Assembly (NCBI GenBank): GCA_001683825.1
Contig: LXTR01000069.1
Span: forward strand, 62,001-126,000
Origin: Flavobacteriaceae bacterium CP2B
Lineage (GTDB): Bacteria > Bacteroidota > Bacteroidia > Flavobacteriales > Flavobacteriaceae
Reading direction: 5' to 3'
Length of the DNA stretch: 64,000 nt
Part shown: positions 32,288-39,885 of the stretch, in pieces
Layout of the letters: each line of letters starts with the position of its first letter
Position numbering within the stretch: the first letter of the stretch is position 1
The notes under the pieces: generated by a model
Databases searched by the model: none
What the model was told of the DNA's origin: nothing
The model's input: only the letters and a program-made list of their open reading frames with translations
Translations under genes and position numbers: made by a program

Positions 32288-34684
32288 ATGACCTATACCA
32301 AAAAATTCAGCGAGATCAACAAAGAAGACCTGGCCCAGGTAGGCGGTAAAAATTCCTCCCTGGGCGAGATGTATACCCGGCTTGCCTCCCGGGGGGTGAG
32401 GGTCCCCGATGGCTTTGCCACGACGGCGAAGGCGTTTTGGGCCTACCTGGACGAAAACCGCTTGCGCGTGCCGTTGCAAAAATTGATAAAAGGGCTGGAC
32501 AGGAAACAGTTTTCCAACCTTTCCGCTACCGGAAAGGCAGCCAGGGAGCTCATCCATTCGGGGAGTTTCTCACCAGCTTTTGAACGAGCCATCCGTGAGG
32601 CCTACCGCGAATTGTGTGGTGATGCGGTAGTTTCTGTCGCCGTGAGGAGTAGTGCCACCGCCGAAGACCTGCCACATGCCAGTTTTGCAGGGCAGCATGA
32701 AAGCTACCTGAATATCCGTGGTGAAACGGCGCTGCTGCAGGCGGTAAAGGCATGTTTTGCCTCGCTCTATACCGACCGTGCTATAAAATACCGGGAAGAC
32801 AAGGGCTTTCGACATGGTGATATTGCTTTATCTGTGGGGGTTCAGCATATGGTCCGTGCAGATAGTGGTTGTTCGGGAGTACTTTTTACCATCGAGCCTG
32901 AATCGGGGTTTGAGAAAGTGATGCTGCTCTCCGGTGTATGGGGGCTGGGGGAGAATATCGTGCAGGGCGTGGTCACCCCGGACGAATACTACCTCTTTAA
33001 GACCGCGCTGGATAAAGGTAAGTACCCCATTCTACAGAAAAGGCTGGGCGGGAAGCAAAAAACCATGGTCTACGCCGCGGCATCCTCGGGCATGGCCACC
33101 AAAAACATCAATACCCCCGGACATAAACGCCGCCAATATGTGCTGTCGGACACCGAAGCGACCCAATTGGCCCGCTGGGGCCAGATCATTGAAAACCATT
33201 ACGGAAAGCCCATGGATATTGAATGGGCCAAGGATGGAAAGACAGGGGAATTGTATATCATACAGGCACGTCCGGAAACCGTGCACCGCCAGGGGGGAAA
33301 ACGCGTTTTGGTGACGTACCACCTGAAACAAACCGGTAAAACCCTGGCCTCTGGCAGTGCGGTAGGCTCCAAAATATGCACGGGGATCGCACGGGTACTG
33401 CACAGCCCGGCAGAGGGGGTAAAACTGGATCCATCCAGCATTATCGTCACGGCCAACATAACGCCGGACTGGGACCCCCTGCTAAAACAGGTGAAAGGGA
33501 TTGTCACGGACAAGGGCGGGCGCACCAGCCACGCCGCCATCGTAGCCCGGGAGTTGGGTGTGCCCGCGGTGGTGGGATGTGGCAATGCGACAACCACCAT
33601 AAGGGAAGGGGAGATGATAACCATTTCCTGTGCCCAGGGGAAAACCGGGGAGATCTTTGAAGGTGCCCTGCCTTTTGAAACCAGGGAGATTGATTTCTCC
33701 AACATCCGAAAACCCCGTACCGAAATAAAGATGATCCTGGCCGATCCGGAAAATGCATTCCAGCTGGCGAACTATCCCAATGATGGGGTCGGATTGTTGC
33801 GGATGGAGTTCATAATTACCCATTGGGTAAAGGTACACCCCATGGCCCTTGTGCATTTTGAGAAGGTACGTCCCGTGGCGGAGAGGAAGGCTATTGCGGC
33901 CCTTACCGAGGGCTATCCGGACAGGAACACCTATTTTGTCGAGATGCTTTCCCAGGGGATTGCGACCATCGCTGCGGCCTTTTATCCGAAAGAGGTGATT
34001 GTCCGCCTGAGCGATTTTAAAACCAACGAATACGCCAACCTTATTGGCGGTAAGGATTTTGAACCCATGGAGGAGAACCCCATGCTGGGATTTCGGGGTG
34101 CTTCCCGCTACTACAGCGAACTCTACAGTGAAGGTTTTGCCCTGGAATGTGCCGCCATAAAAAGGGTCCGGGAGACCATGGGACTCGACAACCTGAAGGT
34201 CATGGTGCCATTTTGCAGAACACCGGAAGAAGGAAGAAAGGTCATGGGGATCATGGAAAAAAACGGTTTGAAAAGGGGGGTAGACGGGCTGGAAGTGTAT
34301 ACCATGGTAGAAATCCCCAGCAATGTCATCCTGGCAGAAGAATTCGCCAGGGTGTTCGACGGCTTCTCCATTGGCTCCAATGACCTCACCCAGCTAACCC
34401 TTGGGATCGATCGTGATTCGGAACTGATGGGGTCATTGTTTGACGAGAATGATGCGGCTGCCAGGAAGATGATTTCCATAGCCATAAAAAAGGCCAGGAA
34501 AACAGGGACAAAGATTGGGTTTTGTGGCCAGGCCCCCAGCGATTTTCCCGAATACGCCTCCTTTCTGGTGCAGGAAGGGATCAATAGCATATCCTTCAAC
34601 CCGGATGCGTTGCTGCAGGGTATGGAGAATACCTATAAGGCCGAACAGGCCCAGGCAAAAATACGATTGCACGACCCCATTTAA
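32288..34684 (+). CDS. ppsA: Phosphoenolpyruvate synthase
   Basis: A 798-residue PEP synthase in three parts: an N-terminal ATP-grasp domain (QVGGKNSSLGEMY, RSSATAEDLPHASFAGQ), the phosphohistidine domain with GGRTSHAAIVARELG, and the C-terminal PEP-binding barrel (IGSNDLTQLTLGID, GFCGQAPSDFPE). It converts pyruvate, ATP and water to PEP, AMP and phosphate. ATG 32288 opens the conserved domain and lies about 22 bases after the predicted transcript start. A PfkB-type kinase follows after 9 bp in the same unit. Regulon control places PEP supply within the response. Confidence 0.94.
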   Translation: MTYTKKFSEINKEDLAQVGGKNSSLGEMYTRLASRGVRVPDGFATTAKAFWAYLDENRLRVPLQKLIKGLDRKQFSNLSATGKAARELIHSGSFSPAFERAIREAYRELCGDAVVSVAVRSSATAEDLPHASFAGQHESYLNIRGETALLQAVKACFASLYTDRAIKYREDKGFRHGDIALSVGVQHMVRADSGCSGVLFTIEPESGFEKVMLLSGVWGLGENIVQGVVTPDEYYLFKTALDKGKYPILQKRLGGKQKTMVYAAASSGMATKNINTPGHKRRQYVLSDTEATQLARWGQIIENHYGKPMDIEWAKDGKTGELYIIQARPETVHRQGGKRVLVTYHLKQTGKTLASGSAVGSKICTGIARVLHSPAEGVKLDPSSIIVTANITPDWDPLLKQVKGIVTDKGGRTSHAAIVARELGVPAVVGCGNATTTIREGEMITISCAQGKTGEIFEGALPFETREIDFSNIRKPRTEIKMILADPENAFQLANYPNDGVGLLRMEFIITHWVKVHPMALVHFEKVRPVAERKAIAALTEGYPDRNTYFVEMLSQGIATIAAAFYPKEVIVRLSDFKTNEYANLIGGKDFEPMEENPMLGFRGASRYYSELYSEGFALECAAIKRVRETMGLDNLKVMVPFCRTPEEGRKVMGIMEKNGLKRGVDGLEVYTMVEIPSNVILAEEFARVFDGFSIGSNDLTQLTLGIDRDSELMGSLFDENDAAARKMISIAIKKARKTGTKIGFCGQAPSDFPEYASFLVQEGINSISFNPDALLQGMENTYKAEQAQAKIRLHDPI

Positions 34685-34693
34685 AAGCAGAGC

Positions 34694-35623
34694 ATGTCAA
34701 ATATTATTTCCCTCACGTTAAACCCTGTCGTCGATAAAAACACCTCGGTAGCAGGGATACAACCCCATATCAAATTGCGCTGTGCCGCCCCGGTGAATTA
34801 TCCCGGTGGAGGGGGCATCAACGTTTCCAGGGCACTCCGGCGCCTGGGGGCCGATTCGCTTTGCATGTACCTGGCCGGGGGGGCCACCGGGATCCACCTC
34901 GAAGAACTCGTCCGGAAAGAGGGATTACGGCAGCAATTGCTACGGATTGAGGGCTGGACCCGGGATAACCTCGCTGTGCTGGATACCACCTCGGGCCTGC
35001 AGTACCGTTTCTGTGTCCCGGGCCCGGAGGTGAGTGCCAGGGAATGGGGAGACACGCTGAAAGCATTGGACCGCCAGTTGGCGGAAGGCGACTATATGGT
35101 GGCCAGCGGCAAATTACCGCCCGGTATCCCCTCCGATTTTTACGTAAAGGTGGCCGGATTGTGCCATGAAAAAGGAGCCCGAATGGTGTTGGATACCTCC
35201 GGTGAGGCCCTGCTGAAGGGCGCGGGGGCCGGGGTGTTTTTATTAAAGCCCAACCTGTCGGAATTGAGCACCCTCTGTGGGGTAAACACGATTACCGCCG
35301 ATACCCTGGAACCCCTGGCAAAACAGGTGATCGCGGATAAGGCCTGTGAAATCCTGGTGGTGTCGTTGGGGGCCAGGGGCGCCTTATTGGTCACCCATGA
35401 TACGCTCGAGTATGTGCCGGCCCCCATTGTAGACCAAAAAAGCACCATTGGGGCCGGTGACAGTATGGTGGCCGGAATGGTAGTAAGCCTTTTGAAAGGA
35501 CGTACCCTCCCCGAAATGGTACGCTATGGAGTGGCATGCGGTACGGCTGCCACCATGCGCTATGGAACTGAACTCTGCCACCCCGATGACGTAGAACGGC
35601 TGTATGCCTGGATGCGGCCCTGA
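34694..35623 (+). CDS. PfkB-family phosphofructokinase-like sugar kinase
   Basis: A 309-residue ribokinase-fold kinase of the 1-phosphofructokinase/Pfk-2/tagatose-6-phosphate group. The N-terminus SLTLNPVVDKN, the GGGGINVSRALRRLG substrate loop and the catalytic GAGDSMVAG (general base Asp) are present. It probably phosphorylates fructose-6-phosphate or fructose-1-phosphate with ATP. It starts 9 bp after ppsA, so a gluconeogenic and a glycolytic-direction enzyme are co-transcribed. Confidence 0.88.
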   Translation: MSNIISLTLNPVVDKNTSVAGIQPHIKLRCAAPVNYPGGGGINVSRALRRLGADSLCMYLAGGATGIHLEELVRKEGLRQQLLRIEGWTRDNLAVLDTTSGLQYRFCVPGPEVSAREWGDTLKALDRQLAEGDYMVASGKLPPGIPSDFYVKVAGLCHEKGARMVLDTSGEALLKGAGAGVFLLKPNLSELSTLCGVNTITADTLEPLAKQVIADKACEILVVSLGARGALLVTHDTLEYVPAPIVDQKSTIGAGDSMVAGMVVSLLKGRTLPEMVRYGVACGTAATMRYGTELCHPDDVERLYAWMRP

Positions 35624-35703
35624 TCCCCGGCTCCTTGTTGATTTTGCAGTAACCCCCCAATGTGCCATAGCACCGGTAGCTGATCTTGATCGCTTTTGGG
35701 TAT

Positions 35704-35747
35704 CTGATCAATATCATACCTTCCTGCGTCCTCGAATTGTATTTTTA
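35704..35747 (+). promoter_or_regulatory. Operator-promoter 15, flavin reductase operon
   Basis: The operator CTGATCAATATCAT is at 35704-35717 and the -7 box TATTTTTA at 35740-35747, with centres 33 bp apart. The predicted transcript start coincides with ATG 35752, so the first gene may be leaderless. Confidence 0.78.
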
Positions 35748-35751
35748 GGTT

Positions 35752-36363
35752 ATGGATACACTTCAAAGCAATATCTATACCCCCCTCGAACTTAAAAACG
35801 GCATATGGGACCGCGTATTTACGATAGCCCCCCTGGTGGTTATAGGAACCAAGGAAATGGAGGGGTACGATCTGGCGCCAAAACATATGGCGACCCCCAT
35901 GGGATTTGGCAATTATTTCGGATTTGTTTGTACCCCGAGACATGGCACCTACCACAACATCAAGAAAACCGGAAATTTCAGCGTGAGTTTCCCACGTCCA
36001 GGGCAACTGGTAACCACCGCCCTTAGTGCCACGCCCAGGGCGGGGCATGTTTCCAAATCGGAGGGCATTGTGGAACAGCTTCCTATCATGAAGGCGAGCA
36101 CCATGGATGTACCCGTAGTAAAGGGGGCCTACCTCTACCTGGAATGTAGATTGTTTAAAATTGTCGATGGATTTGACAGCTATAGCCTGATCACGGGAAG
36201 CATAACAGCTGCCTACGTCCACCAGGCGTACCTCCGGGTTTCGGACCAGGACGAACAGGAACAATTACGGGAGAACCCCCTGCTTGCCTATATAGCCAAC
36301 GGGCGGTATGCCAGCGTTGGGGATACCTACAACTTTCCTTTCCCCAAGGATTTCAAACGCTGA
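35752..36363 (+). CDS. Flavin reductase-like, FMN-binding split-barrel protein
   Basis: A 203-residue protein of the flavin reductase/FMN-binding split-barrel family. The N-terminal IAPLVVIGTKE, MATPMGFGNYFGFVC and NIKKTGNFSVSFP match the FMN-phosphate and substrate region, and a C-terminal YIANGRYASVGDTYNFP is typical of Bacteroidota members. It probably reduces FMN or uses bound FMN. It heads a three-gene operon with tight overlaps: its TGA stop contains the first A of the next ATG. Confidence 0.83.
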   Translation: MDTLQSNIYTPLELKNGIWDRVFTIAPLVVIGTKEMEGYDLAPKHMATPMGFGNYFGFVCTPRHGTYHNIKKTGNFSVSFPRPGQLVTTALSATPRAGHVSKSEGIVEQLPIMKASTMDVPVVKGAYLYLECRLFKIVDGFDSYSLITGSITAAYVHQAYLRVSDQDEQEQLRENPLLAYIANGRYASVGDTYNFPFPKDFKR

Positions 36364-37547
36364 TGCTGATGGACCCTAGTTCAGTTGTACATATCACAGG
36401 CTATTTCAGGAGGCACGAAAAACAAATGCTGGATTTTCTGGAAAAGCTGGTAGCCACAGAAACCCCTTCCAGGGACCCCATTGCACAGGACGCGTTGTTT
36501 GATATGATCACCCGCGAGCTGCGGGGGCTTGGATTCATCGTCATCCGGGTAACAGGCAGGGATACAGGTGGGTACCTGTACGCCCGCCCGTCACGACGCA
36601 ATAAAGATAAGGCCCTGCAATTGGCGATAGGCCACTGCGATACCGTATGGGAAAAGCAAACCCTGGGGAAGATGCCCATTACCCGTGAAAATGGGAAAAT
36701 GACGGGTCCTGGCGTATACGATATGAAGGCGGGCCTCACCCAACTCATCTTTTCGCTCAAAGCGATCAGGGAACTCTCCCTGGACCTGCCGCTTACGCCC
36801 GTCATCCTGATCAACTCCGATGAGGAGATAGGAAGCAGGGAATCGGGTATGGCCATTCGGCGGCTTGCCCGGATCGCAGCGCGTGCCTACGTGTTGGAAC
36901 CACCCCTGGGGCTCGATGGCAAACTTAAAACCGCCCGCAAAGGCCTTGGGCGGTTTACCCTCACCGTAAAGGGCAGGGCGGCCCATGCCGGACTGGATCC
37001 CGGGAAAGGCCTGAACGCCATTGTGGAACTATCCCGGCTGGTGCAGGAATTGTATTCTATGAACGATTTTGAAAAAGGGATCACCGTGAATGTCGGCACC
37101 ATCCAGGGGGGTATTTCCCCCAACGTCATCGCCCCGGAAAGTAGCGCGGTCATAGATGTACGGGTGCTTCACCCGGTAGACGGGGAGGAGATTACCCAAC
37201 GGATATATGGCTTAAGGCCCTCAAAGGAGGGGATCACGTTACATATAGAGGGGGGCATGGGCCGCCCACCCATGGAGCGAACCCCCCGGAACCGTAAATT
37301 ATGGAAATTGGCGGAGTCGCAAGCAGCCCTGTTGGATATGGAACTGGACGAGGCCGTGGCAGGGGGCGGATCAGATGGCAATACCACTTCGGTCTTCACC
37401 GCTACCCTGGATGGGTTAGGAACCACAGGCGATGGTGCGCATGCGTCCCATGAGTATATCCTCACGGAAGAATTGTTGAAACGTTCCGCGTTGCTTACCC
37501 TTCTGCTGGTCTCTGAGGGCGTTCATGAAAAACCACCGGGCAAATGA
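36363..37547 (+). CDS. M20-family metallopeptidase (CPG2-like)
   Basis: A 394-residue M20 peptidase. Metal-site residues are in GHCDTVWEKQ (His and Asp), GVYDMKAG (bridging Asp), NSDEEIGS (catalytic Glu pair) and GGGSDGN; a dimerisation domain interrupts the catalytic one at about 185-300. The layout is that of carboxypeptidase G2 and related acyl-amino-acid hydrolases. There is no signal peptide, so it acts in the cytoplasm. ATG 36363 or 36369 are equally possible. It overlaps the DUF1611 gene by 4 bp. Confidence 0.87.
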   Translation: MLMDPSSVVHITGYFRRHEKQMLDFLEKLVATETPSRDPIAQDALFDMITRELRGLGFIVIRVTGRDTGGYLYARPSRRNKDKALQLAIGHCDTVWEKQTLGKMPITRENGKMTGPGVYDMKAGLTQLIFSLKAIRELSLDLPLTPVILINSDEEIGSRESGMAIRRLARIAARAYVLEPPLGLDGKLKTARKGLGRFTLTVKGRAAHAGLDPGKGLNAIVELSRLVQELYSMNDFEKGITVNVGTIQGGISPNVIAPESSAVIDVRVLHPVDGEEITQRIYGLRPSKEGITLHIEGGMGRPPMERTPRNRKLWKLAESQAALLDMELDEAVAGGGSDGNTTSVFTATLDGLGTTGDGAHASHEYILTEELLKRSALLTLLLVSEGVHEKPPGK

Positions 37548-38566
37548 GCAATTCGAACTACATCTTTACCTCCCTTACCCGGATCTCGGACCTGGAGCAA
37601 ACGCCCTTTGAGGTGAGGCCCCTTGAAAAGGAACATTGGGCGAGTGGCGATTATGTGGTGATGCGCATCACGCATCCTGGTGGTGGTAACCTGCAGCTAG
37701 AACTCCCCAACGGCAGGATGCGGGGGGTCATAGGCGAGGAACAGGTCGTGGGGGCCCTTGGGGAGCGATTCGCTACACTCGAAGCCACGGGGACCTGGCG
37801 GGAAGTTCCCAAAGATGGCAAAATGAGCATGTTAACCGGGGCCGGCCTTATGGGGGCCTGTACCTCAAAGTCGGCCTTTATACTGGGGATGATCCGAGGG
37901 GTCTACGCGGGCCATGTGCTTCGGGCCTCCCAAAAGGTGACCATGGATGATTTCGTAGGGGCCGTAGCCACCCGGCACATGGAGATACCGGTCGTCCTGT
38001 TTGTGGGCACCTCCATGTCGGCCGGGAAGACCACTTCCGCGAGGATCGTCACCCATCTTTTTAAAAAGGGCGGCTATAGGTTAGTGGGTGCCAAACTTAC
38101 CGGGGCCGGGCGTTATAAGGATATCCTGGCGGTAAAGGACGTGGGGGCCGACGCGATTTTCGACTTTGTGGATGTGGGCCTTCCCTCCTCCATCTGCCCG
38201 AAAGCGGTCTACCGGCGTAAATTACCACAGTTGTTAAGCCGTATCGCTGCCAGCCAGGCAGACGTGGCCGTTATCGAAATAGGGGCCTCACCTTTAGAAC
38301 CCTATAACGGGGATATTGCCATCAATGCGCTACGCGACCAACTGAAATGTACCATCCTGAGTGCTTCGGATCCGTATGCGGTGTTTGGCCTTATGGAGGC
38401 CTTTGAACTGAGCCCCGATATTGTGACCGGCATTGCTTCCAATACCCTCGCCGGCATTGCCATGGTCGAGAAACTCTGCAATGTGAAAGCCTTGAATTTG
38501 ATTGATTCCCGGAATATGCCCGAATTGCGGGAGATCCTCGGGCAAACCACCGGCTTGCCCCTGTAA
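37544..38566 (+). CDS. DUF1611 P-loop protein (DgcN-like)
   Basis: A 340-residue protein of the DUF1611 family: an N-terminal barrel-like domain of about 140 residues, then a P-loop domain with VGTSMSAGKTTSAR and later AVIEIGASPLEPYNGD and CTILSASDPYAVFG. DgcN, a characterised member, is a D-glutamate N-acetyltransferase that works with a dipeptide epimerase-like enzyme. Here the partner is an M20 hydrolase, which could cleave N-acyl amino acids. The activity in this organism is inferred only. It is the last gene of the operon. Confidence 0.78.
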   Translation: MSNSNYIFTSLTRISDLEQTPFEVRPLEKEHWASGDYVVMRITHPGGGNLQLELPNGRMRGVIGEEQVVGALGERFATLEATGTWREVPKDGKMSMLTGAGLMGACTSKSAFILGMIRGVYAGHVLRASQKVTMDDFVGAVATRHMEIPVVLFVGTSMSAGKTTSARIVTHLFKKGGYRLVGAKLTGAGRYKDILAVKDVGADAIFDFVDVGLPSSICPKAVYRRKLPQLLSRIAASQADVAVIEIGASPLEPYNGDIAINALRDQLKCTILSASDPYAVFGLMEAFELSPDIVTGIASNTLAGIAMVEKLCNVKALNLIDSRNMPELREILGQTTGLPL

Positions 38567-38689
38567 CAGGTACCTTATCCTTTCGCAAGACCTACCCTTG
38601 CAGGAGGCCAGTAGGTATACCCCCCGGGTTCCTTGACATGGGAGCTAGCCGCCCATGCCCGTCGCCGCAAAACGAGGGCCTTTGATCAG

Positions 38690-38703
38690 CTGATGCATAT
38701 CAT
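38690..38703 (+). promoter_or_regulatory. Operator copy 16, no matching -7 box
   Basis: CTGATGCATATCAT matches the operator consensus, but no TAnnTTTG-like box is found 33 bp away on either strand. It lies 99 bp before the zinc-ribbon gene. It may act at another position or be chance; a nested ATCAGCTGAT palindrome overlaps it. Confidence 0.4.
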
Positions 38704-38801
38704 TTTTCAAGGAACTTTTTTTTTGGATATTAAACATAGGGAAGGGTAGTATCGGCCCATTTCAGGCGGTCGCCTTCCCCATTATAAAAACCCTTGAAAC
38801 T

Positions 38802-39089
38802 ATGAGTACTTCAATAGGAAATATCTGTCAGAGTTGTGGGGTGCCCATAAAGCGAATTACAGATTTTGGCACCTATGCAGATGGTAGTGTCAATACCGAT
38901 TACTGCAGGTTCTGCTATAAAGAGGGTGATTTCCTTGATGCAGGGATTAGTCTGGAGGAGAAGATCAAGAAGGACATCGCCCGGGCAGTAGTTTCAGGAA
39001 TCCCCCCGGATATGGCCAGACGCAATGCCCTATCGATTATCCCAAGGTTACGCCGCTGGCGAAAAAACAAAGCTGCAGAACCGGCTTAG
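38802..39089 (+). CDS. Small zinc-ribbon protein
   Basis: A 95-residue protein with CQSCGVPI and, 20-odd residues later, CRFCYKEG, making a CxxC...CxxC zinc ribbon of the putative-zinc-ribbon domain type (pfam12674-like). The second half is a basic helical tail (RRWRKNK). Such proteins are small and soluble with unknown role. ATG 38802 is the first in frame before the ribbon. The 235-bp spacer upstream holds one operator-like copy and a CATGGG/CCCATG hairpin at 38637-38657. Confidence 0.78.
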   Translation: MSTSIGNICQSCGVPIKRITDFGTYADGSVNTDYCRFCYKEGDFLDAGISLEEKIKKDIARAVVSGIPPDMARRNALSIIPRLRRWRKNKAAEPA

Positions 39090-39138
39090 CAGGTTTTCTC
39101 CGGGCACAAGGCATTTTTCTTATTTTCTTCATACTTTA

Positions 39139-39155
39139 TTAGGGTAGAACCCTAA
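39139..39155 (+). repeat. Short hairpin before the membrane-protein gene
   Basis: TTAGGGT-AGA-ACCCTAA, a perfect 7-bp stem, ends 12 bp before ATG 39168. A -7-like TACTTTAT (39132-39139) overlaps its start, so it would sit at the 5' end of the transcript. Confidence 0.4.
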
Positions 39156-39167
39156 GGATACCTTAGC

Positions 39168-39863
39168 ATGGGACCCAATGTGCCCGGACCAGATACGAAA
39201 AAGACCCATCCCTGGCTGTTAAGGCCCGCTATGCTGCTTTTGCCCCTGGTTGGCATGTTGCTGTTTGTTTTGCTGTATCTCCTGGCCACCTTCCACTATC
39301 CCGGCGGGTCGTATGCCATGCCCCAAAAGGATGGGTTTAGCTTTTGGCACAATTATTTGTGTGACCTGTTAGACCAGGAAGCGATCAATGGGGAACTAAA
39401 CGGGGCGAGTAGCTATGCGCGATGGGCCCTGGGGGTCTTGTGCGCCAGCCTGCTGTGGCTGTGGGCCAACCTGCCACGCCTTTTCAACCGCAAGAGTTGG
39501 AACCTGTACCTGATGTGGGTGATGGGCCTGCTGGCCTTGTTAGCCATGGCGTTCCTCGGTTCGGAAACCCATGATAGTATCGTACGCATCTCGGGGGCGT
39601 TTGGCCTGGTCGCGCTCGTCAGTTGTATTGTGGAACTCCATAAGGCGGGGTATCCCAAGCTGGCCATCCTGGGAAGTAGCTGCCTGTTGGTATTCCTGCT
39701 CAATTATTATATTTACGAAACGGGGATCCTCATGCGCAGTCTGCCGGTGATACAGAAGCTTACCTTTGCGCTATTTCTGCTATGGTTTGCCCTACTCAAC
39801 CGGGTATTGCTTAGGCAATTGCGGCATGGGGGCATGCGCCATGGCCATGAGCAGGGTATATAA
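39168..39863 (+). CDS. Integral membrane protein, DUF998-like
   Basis: A 231-residue membrane protein with about six helices (starting near 22, 83, 115, 140, 160 and 190). A loop carries the sequence FSFWHNYLCDLLD, which recalls the FLSDLG-type motif of DUF998 proteins, though the match is loose. There is no signal of its own beyond the first helix. It converges with the P-type ATPase. Function unknown. Confidence 0.6.
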   Translation: MGPNVPGPDTKKTHPWLLRPAMLLLPLVGMLLFVLLYLLATFHYPGGSYAMPQKDGFSFWHNYLCDLLDQEAINGELNGASSYARWALGVLCASLLWLWANLPRLFNRKSWNLYLMWVMGLLALLAMAFLGSETHDSIVRISGAFGLVALVSCIVELHKAGYPKLAILGSSCLLVFLLNYYIYETGILMRSLPVIQKLTFALFLLWFALLNRVLLRQLRHGGMRHGHEQGI

Positions 39864-39871
39864 CCTACCGT

Positions 39872-39885
39872 GCCTGCCCGCAGGC
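39872..39885. terminator. Candidate terminator between convergent genes
   Basis: GCCTGC-CC-GCAGGC lies between the stop of the membrane protein (+) and that of the P-type ATPase (-), touching the latter. The stem is short and GC-rich with no clear T-run, so termination is a reasonable guess only. Confidence 0.4.
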
